The notes under the pieces: generated by a model
Told to the model about the DNA's origin: nothing
The model's input: the letters and a program-made list of their open reading frames with translations, nothing else
The model's database searches: none
Translations under genes and position numbers: made by a program
Part shown: positions 57,826 through 64,000 of the stretch, piece after piece
Layout: each line of letters begins with the position of its first letter
Position numbering within the stretch: position 1 is the stretch's first letter
Source of the DNA: Margaritifera margaritifera
Taxonomy: Eukaryota; Mollusca; Bivalvia; Unionida; Margaritiferidae
Assembly: GCA_029931535.1 (NCBI GenBank)
Contig: JAQPZY010001398.1
Coordinates: forward strand, 186,001-250,000
DNA: 64,000 nucleotides
Direction: 5' to 3'

Positions 57826-60800
57826 GTGTTTTATAATCATGATACCTTTAGTTAGTTCACACCAAATTAGAGTTTTGTTGTGTTCTGAAGGATAGGAAGT
57901 TTATTAAGCATATTTACCAACCAAACCTAATTCAATAAACTAGAATATTGAATGCTATTTAAAAAAACTATATTGTCTTTACAATAAAAACCACGAAATA
58001 GAATGTTATAGAAAAAACATAATTTGGTTGAAGTTGGATTCATTACAAGTCTTTGAAAAAATCATTTAGCATTTCATGCTAGACCATGTTGACTCCAAGC
58101 ATACCTTTGCAGACAAATCTCAGACTCTGTGTTCAATTGAAGGAATTCCAAGCACAAAATGTGTGTATCAGTCATGTCCAGTAGGTATTGTCAACTATCC
58201 AAACAGCTAGTAAAAAAAAATTTCTAATTAAGGAAGGATTATATATCCATCACTATGAAAATAAAGGAGCTGTCAGTTCACTTGTCAACTGTTTGACCAT
58301 GCACAAACCATTGGAGTCAGTTCACTTGTCAACTGTTTGACCATGCACAAACCATCCAAATATTTATTATGCCTAAAATGCACATAAAAAACTGTGACAA
58401 GTTTCTGTATGATTAAGATGACTTCTGGTAAGGAAAAGGGTAAAATTACAGTTCTGATCAAGTAACATGCATTAAAGCTATGAATGGAATGAGGGAAAAA
58501 TTCAGGCAAGCAATTTTTTAAAATTTTTGGCTGGGATATTTCAAAATAAAATTCTTGGCCGCAAACAGAAATTGGGGTCACTAGGCAGCCCTAAATAATA
58601 TAGAATCATCACTGATGCCATGACAAAGATTTTTGTATTGCACTTATCTTGTGAAAATTTTAACTCAGTTACGAAATTATTTTTTTATAAATTAGGTATG
58701 TTGGAGTTTCTTAAGAATATCTAAGATGATGATTTCACCAAGAAACACACTTTTCTTGAATTCATACCTTGTCTTTTGGGGCCAGTAGAACGTCAGTCCC
58801 TTCTAGGGACACTTGTTACTCAGTAAAGTCTATCAAATGTCTTCAATACAAAAATGTTCTCAAATTTCTGAATACTTTCTATCCCCCCTCTCCAGTATGT
58901 AATATGGGGGAGATGTAGCTATCACTTTGTCCATCTGTCTGCCCATAAACATTTTCATTTCCAGAGTATAACTGAAGAAATAGTTATTTAAACCAAACTT
59001 GGTACACACATCAAGCAAGTTGTATAGAGGTGTATTTTGATACTTAGCATGTTTCACTTTCAGTATTGTTTATATTACCATGAAACAAAGTGTAGCATAA
59101 GTAGTATATAAATTAAGAAAGTTGGAGCATATGTAGTTTACAGAATAAAAGTGCTGGACTATAATGTACAGTCACTAGGAGGGGGAAGCAGTAACTGAAA
59201 TTGGCAAATGCTCAGTACAAAATTGACTTTTATGTCTGTGAATACATATTTAAAAGTAACCAAAATTTTTGAATGTTGTCTTAAATGAAAACTGATACAT
59301 TTTGTTTTAGTTCTTTTACAATTGCCTGGTCAAAGAATAACCTATTTGTATTATCCTGACTTTTTAGTTTGATTTCTGGACATTTGTGAGTAGTTTTTGG
59401 AAATAATATTTGTGTTGTCTCATTGTGGTTATCATGAAAAAACTTGCTAGAATGGTTAGGTACTAGTCTTTTGAAAAAACACATTTAAGTGCATTGTATT
59501 CTAATATTTGTTATAATAATACCAACAATAACAGAAATATTAGTAATAATAGCTCAGTAATAAGAAGAAGATATATTTATACTAGTGTCACTTTCAAATT
59601 GATGTAGGCTTATGACACTTGTTTGATGGAATAGCAAAGTTTTTAGACCTTGTGATAGTAGATACATAAAACAGTTTTGTGGCAAAATCACCGAATAGTA
59701 GTTTAAATGGAATACAGTAAAAATTCTTTATAACATTTCACATGGATTTTTAATAATGTTATAACTGAGAAACATCCTATCTAAATTTATCATTTATGTT
59801 TCTAAATGTTTATGTACATCTCCATTTTGATGTGAAGGATATTTCTAAATTATTTGGTCAAAAAAGTACAAAACAAAACTATTTCTTTTAATGTTTTAAT
59901 TTCATTGAACCAGCAACCCATTATCCTAAATAACTGATCATGAATGGGATGTGATTATCAGGGGTGGATCAGGAAATATCATGTGCGGGTGGGGTCAAAA
60001 AGGTGAGGTATCTGTAGGATGGAATCCCTGATTGAGATCCAGGTGATCAAATTCCCAAAAGCTCCTGCATTTTAAGCATTTCTAGGGCATAATTTTAAGC
60101 ATCTAACTGTAGGGAAAACTAGTTCCAGGAAATATTCTGGTTGTTTCACACATGGGGAGGGGGGGCAGAGCCATTTCGCCCCCCTGCCTCTTCCCCCCCC
60201 CCCCCCCCAACCAAACAAACTTGATCAGCTTCTGATTATCACGACTTTGTTATTTAAATGACTGCAATTGTTTTCCTGGCTGAGGCATGTCATGTGATAG
60301 ATAAAAACATAATTGAGGTAATTTCTCTCTGACAACACGAATCAAACGCTATAACCAGTTAAATGTTGCAACAAAGAAACATTATAACAAAGCTACTGGA
60401 ATATATAATAATAAGGAATTTGGCTGGGGAAATTAAACTCGAAAGTTTCAACAGGAAACAGTTTATTCAAGAATGTTATAAATAATTTGTACTGTATTTG
60501 CAAATGGCAGAATAATTTAAAATTGATGAAGAAAAAAAAAAGAGTAAATCATATAATTAAAAAATCATGATTCCTAGTTGAGCATTTTACATCTAAGCTC
60601 TTTACTCACATTGAATTCAGTATTCAGAAGATGGTTTCTTTTTACACAGAAAGAAATAAAAAGCACTTGCATATGATATCACATTTTATGAAAATATTTT
60701 GATAATGTATATACCTGCGGATAACAAAATGCATGAATTTGTCAAGATTCTGTAAGAATTTATGTGTGTCATTAAATTGGCTGCTGTTTATAGGCGTAGT

Positions 60801-62069
60801 AGCTTTGTTACATATCCATTTAGTAGTAAGTGGTGGATCTGGCATTTGATATTGATTCCATATCACACACCCAGACTAGATTCATTGAGGTATTCTCAGT
60901 GATGACCATGTGTCAATGCTTTCAGATGCCTTAATTCAGACTTTTAGAAATCCCAATTTGGTTTGAATAACATTCACACTACATAAATAAAATATTTTAA
61001 AATGGTATAAAAAATGGAGTATGTAATAAATACAAAAGTATATTTGTGTTTTGTCCTGAGTTAGATGAAAAGCTTGTTGCACATCAGTCTTACAGCCATG
61101 ACAGATTCATATGGTATATCATAGTCCTTCTTTCCCTGACTTGGTTGTAGTTTGTACTAAAGTCTTTATGTATCATCTGTCATACACCATTCCACAATAA
61201 CCGTTGTGTGCAGATATCTTATTCATCATCTGTCCCCATATTATGGAAACTTATTGAGCACAAAATTTAAATTGTAGCTTAAAGAGAACCCAAATCAGAT
61301 ATAAATATGAATACACCTGCATCCATTTAAATTTAAAATGCATTAAGAAACAAAGGTACAACAATCACTAATGTTCTTTGGTTCTAACCTTATTCTTGTA
61401 CTATTCTTTCAAACTTTGTACACTATAAGCTGAAGTTGTGTGCTTAAAAAATTACTAAAATAAAGTTTATTTTGCCTTCAAAACATAAGAAAGATACAGG
61501 TATTGCTTTTCTGCCATTGTCAGTAGAGGTGGCATTAATGGTATGTTTTTGTGTTAAAGTAATTGAAAGTCAGTCAGGGTGGGGATATATCATAACACTG
61601 TTTGCAGGCATGACAGGTTGTTCCATAGAACCCTTGTAACTTTATGATAGATCTTTTTGTGTGAGAAACTTTTCACTACTTAAATTTTGGTAGCATCTCT
61701 GTATCTGTAATAGTACATACAGCTCACCCTTGATTATAATGGCCTCCATTATAATGTGATTCCAGGTATAATGCAGTACCACTATGGACCCCATGACCAA
61801 AATTAAACCATTGTATTTGAATTGGTCTACTAAATGTACGACAATATGGGTTGAAAGAAAACAGCATCAAGCTTATTATATCTTTATTTCTTTTTTAAAC
61901 ATTATTTTACAAAATTAAATGCACAAATTCCATGAAGTGAACAAATATATTCAATTTACATAAACTGGCATTTTGTTTATTTGTTTATCGTTCCCCCCTA
62001 CTCAACATATATACATGCTGTCATTAAATTTTAGATCATTGTTGCTATACTGTGGCTCAGTACATAACA
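57826..62069. other. Long intronic stretch, no gene recognised
   Basis: A 43-bp duplication lies at 58272-58354 (cagttcacttgtcaactgtt). A poly-C run of 16-18 lies at about 60193-60209. At 61715-61790 a terminus-like tacagctcacccttgattat with ggcctccattataatg occurs. I found no XRN1 exon or other coding segment. Confidence 0.5.
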
Positions 62070-63030
62070 CCCCAAATACCACATTAAAATGGGGGAGAAC
62101 TATAGTACTTGTTAGGACCCAAAATGCCTCATTATAATGGGGGAGAACTGTTGTGCTTGTTTCGACCCTAAATACCTCATTATAATGGGGGAGAATTGTA
62201 GTGCTTGTTTGGACCCTAAATACCTCATTATAATGGGGAGAACTGTGGTGCTTGTTTGGACCCTAAATGCCACATTATAATGGAGGAGAGCTGTAGTTCC
62301 TGTTTGGACCCAGAATACCACATTATAATGGAGGATACCCATGGTACATGTACTTGTTTTGACCCTAAATTCCAAATTATAATGGGGGAGAACTATAGTA
62401 CTTGTTTGGACTCTAAATACCACATTATAATGGGGGAGAACTGTAGTACTTGTGTGGACCCAGAATACCACATTATAATGGAGGATACCCATGGTACATG
62501 TACTTGTTTTGACCCTAAATTCCACATTATAATGGGGGAGAACTTTAGTACTTGTTTGGACCCTAAATACCACATTATAATACGGGAGAGCTGTAGTTCC
62601 TGTTTGGACCCAGAATACCACATTATAATGGAGGATACCCTTGGTACATGTACTTGTTTTGACCCTAAATTCCACATTATAATGGGGGAGAACTGTAGTA
62701 CTTGTTTGGACCCTAAATACTACATTGTAATAGGGGAGAGCCGTAGTGCTTGTTTGGACCCTAAATACTACATTGTAATAGGGGAGAGCCGTAGTACTTG
62801 TTTGGACCCTAAATTCCACATTATAATGGGGGAGAGCCTTAGTGCTTGTTTGGACCCTAAATTCCACATGATAATGGGGGAGAGCCGTAGTGCTTGTTTG
62901 GACCCTAAATTCCACATTATAATGGGGGAGAGCCTTAGTGCTTGTTTGGACCCTAAATTCCACATTATAATGGGGGAGAGCCGTAGTGCTTACATTGTAA
63001 TAGGGGAGAGCCGTAGTGCTTATTTGATGA
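62070..63030. repeat. Minisatellite, about 48-bp unit, 20 copies
   Basis: The unit includes cacattataatgggggagaa and cttgtttggaccctaaat. On the minus strand each unit starts acagttctcccccattataa, like a DNA-transposon terminus. A longer variant with ggtacatgtacttg recurs three times. Open frames of about 280 codons on both strands are artefacts of the 48-bp period. Confidence 0.95.
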
Positions 63031-63764
63031 TTTCTTTAGTCACAAGAATAAAGTTTCTCTACTCATCTCTTCCATCACTCCTTCCTCAACTGTAATTAAA
63101 ATAATTTAGGTTAATTCATTTTATTGTTAATATGCTTCCTGTGTTCTGATTTGCTTTTTCTGTGGCATCTGTTGACCTTAATACATATACTGTTGTCATC
63201 ATTAATCACAAGATAGATGTATGCTCTATATTTATGTTCCAACATTATATTATCAAATAAAATTTTAAGGATTTCAGTCCATCCATGCCTATGGCGTAGT
63301 GTCCATACTCTTTTACCACATATCGTTTGTATTTCTAATAATAGTAACAAACTGTATATTCTTACTAAAATTAGTAACAAAGTATAAATCCATTGATATT
63401 CAGATCAATTTTCTGTCAACAAAGGCAACTCCGATTTAGGTAAATGATTAGACCTTACAGTAGTTATCTCTCTCGGTTATTGTTCAACACAACATGGTAA
63501 TATTTGAAATGGTTGAAGAAATTACTTTTAAAAGGAAATCAACGCAATAATTCCTCAAATTATGTTAAAGATGTTAATACAGATTCTCTAGTGACATATG
63601 AAAAAAGGAAAATTTAGAATCATATTTTAAAGATTATTTAGAGCAATTGGTTTAGATCAGTAAATAGGGCCATGAATAGCAATATCACTGACGTTATGTT
63701 CTTCCATCTGGTTGTATCTAAATTAGTATTACTTTAAACCTACACTCCATCAGTGTTTTCATGA
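63031..63764. other. Intronic, nothing recognised
   Basis: AT-rich; no features. Confidence 0.5.
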
Positions 63765-64000
63765 TTATCTTAAATGGCTGTGACAGTGGGAAACTTGATT
63801 TGCAAATCTTAAATGGCTGTGACAGTGGGAAACTTGATTTGCAAATCTTAAATGGCTGTGACAGTGGGAAACTTGATTTGCAAATCTTAAATGGCTGTGA
63901 CAGTGGGAAACTTGATTTGCAAATCTTAAATGACTGTAACAGTGGGAAAACCTGATTTGTAAATCTTAAATGGCTATTGCATAGGGAAAACTTTATTTGA
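63765..64000. repeat. Minisatellite, 39-bp unit, about 6 copies, running off the window
   Basis: The unit includes aaatggctgtgacagtggga and aacttgatttgc. The array is cut by the window end. Confidence 0.95.

Noticed and set aside
62112..63095. Opposed open frames of about 280 codons
   Set aside because: Both strands are open only because the unit is 48 bp and lacks stops; this is a repeat artefact.

Overview
The window is eukaryotic nuclear DNA: AT-rich, intron-dominated and full of transposable-element debris. It lies almost entirely inside one protein-coding gene on the + strand, XRN1, the cytoplasmic 5'-3' exoribonuclease. I find ten exons between 2680 and 53926. Their splice phases agree throughout and give 773 codons. 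They cover the D2/D3 region, the SH3-like domain, a long disordered Q/N/G/Y-rich tail and the start of the conserved C-terminal motif. The catalytic N-terminal half lies before the window and the last exon(s) after it. The protein is animal-like. The repeat families (a tRNA-derived SINE with an ACCAAA-type tail, palindromic miniature elements, and modular repeats whose ends contain CACCTGG and GAGGCCCAA) suggest a mollusc, probably a bivalve. That assignment is an inference from remembered family resemblance, not from a search.

Layout. 1-2679: intron with a DIRS-type terminal inverted repeat and two minisatellites, the second running up to the acceptor of the first visible exon. 2680-8585: exons 1-2 separated by five intronic arrays (34, 49, 26 and about 55 bp units) and a foldback. 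8586-20236: a long intron with a 23-bp array of about 58 copies, a nested palindrome, an internally deleted Gypsy retrotransposon of Gmr1-like order (integrase before RT) and a 66-bp array. 20237-28458: exons 3-5 with 33, 37, 23, 29 and 45-bp arrays and a 1022-bp pogo/Tigger element flanked by TA. 28459-36906: modular repeats, a TIR-seeded 42-bp array, the big disordered exon 6 and exon 7. 36907-45661: a TIR-like array, a fragment of a repetitive cysteine-motif protein, a 50-bp array, a minus-strand Penelope-like element with GIY-YIG domain, and exons 8-9. 45662-53926: tandem duplication of the exon 9 donor region, a decayed DIRS element, another modular repeat and exon 10. 53927-64000: intron with a 55-bp array, a SINE with a perfect 13-bp target-site duplication, a 48-bp TIR-like array and a terminal 39-bp array.

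By summing array coordinates, about 15-16 kb (roughly a quarter) is tandem repeat. Most long open frames are artefacts of arrays whose unit is a multiple of three or, for the 50-bp unit, lacks stops in three frames. Fossils of three different reverse-transcriptase classes (Gypsy, DIRS, Penelope) occur inside one gene.

I do not see an undescribed enzymatic system. The most unusual signals are structural: a minisatellite made of an exon end plus its splice donor, a 34-bp inverted repeat beside an acceptor, an array that runs up to an acceptor, minisatellites whose units are DNA-transposon termini, and a decayed hammerhead-like core at the end of the Penelope element.
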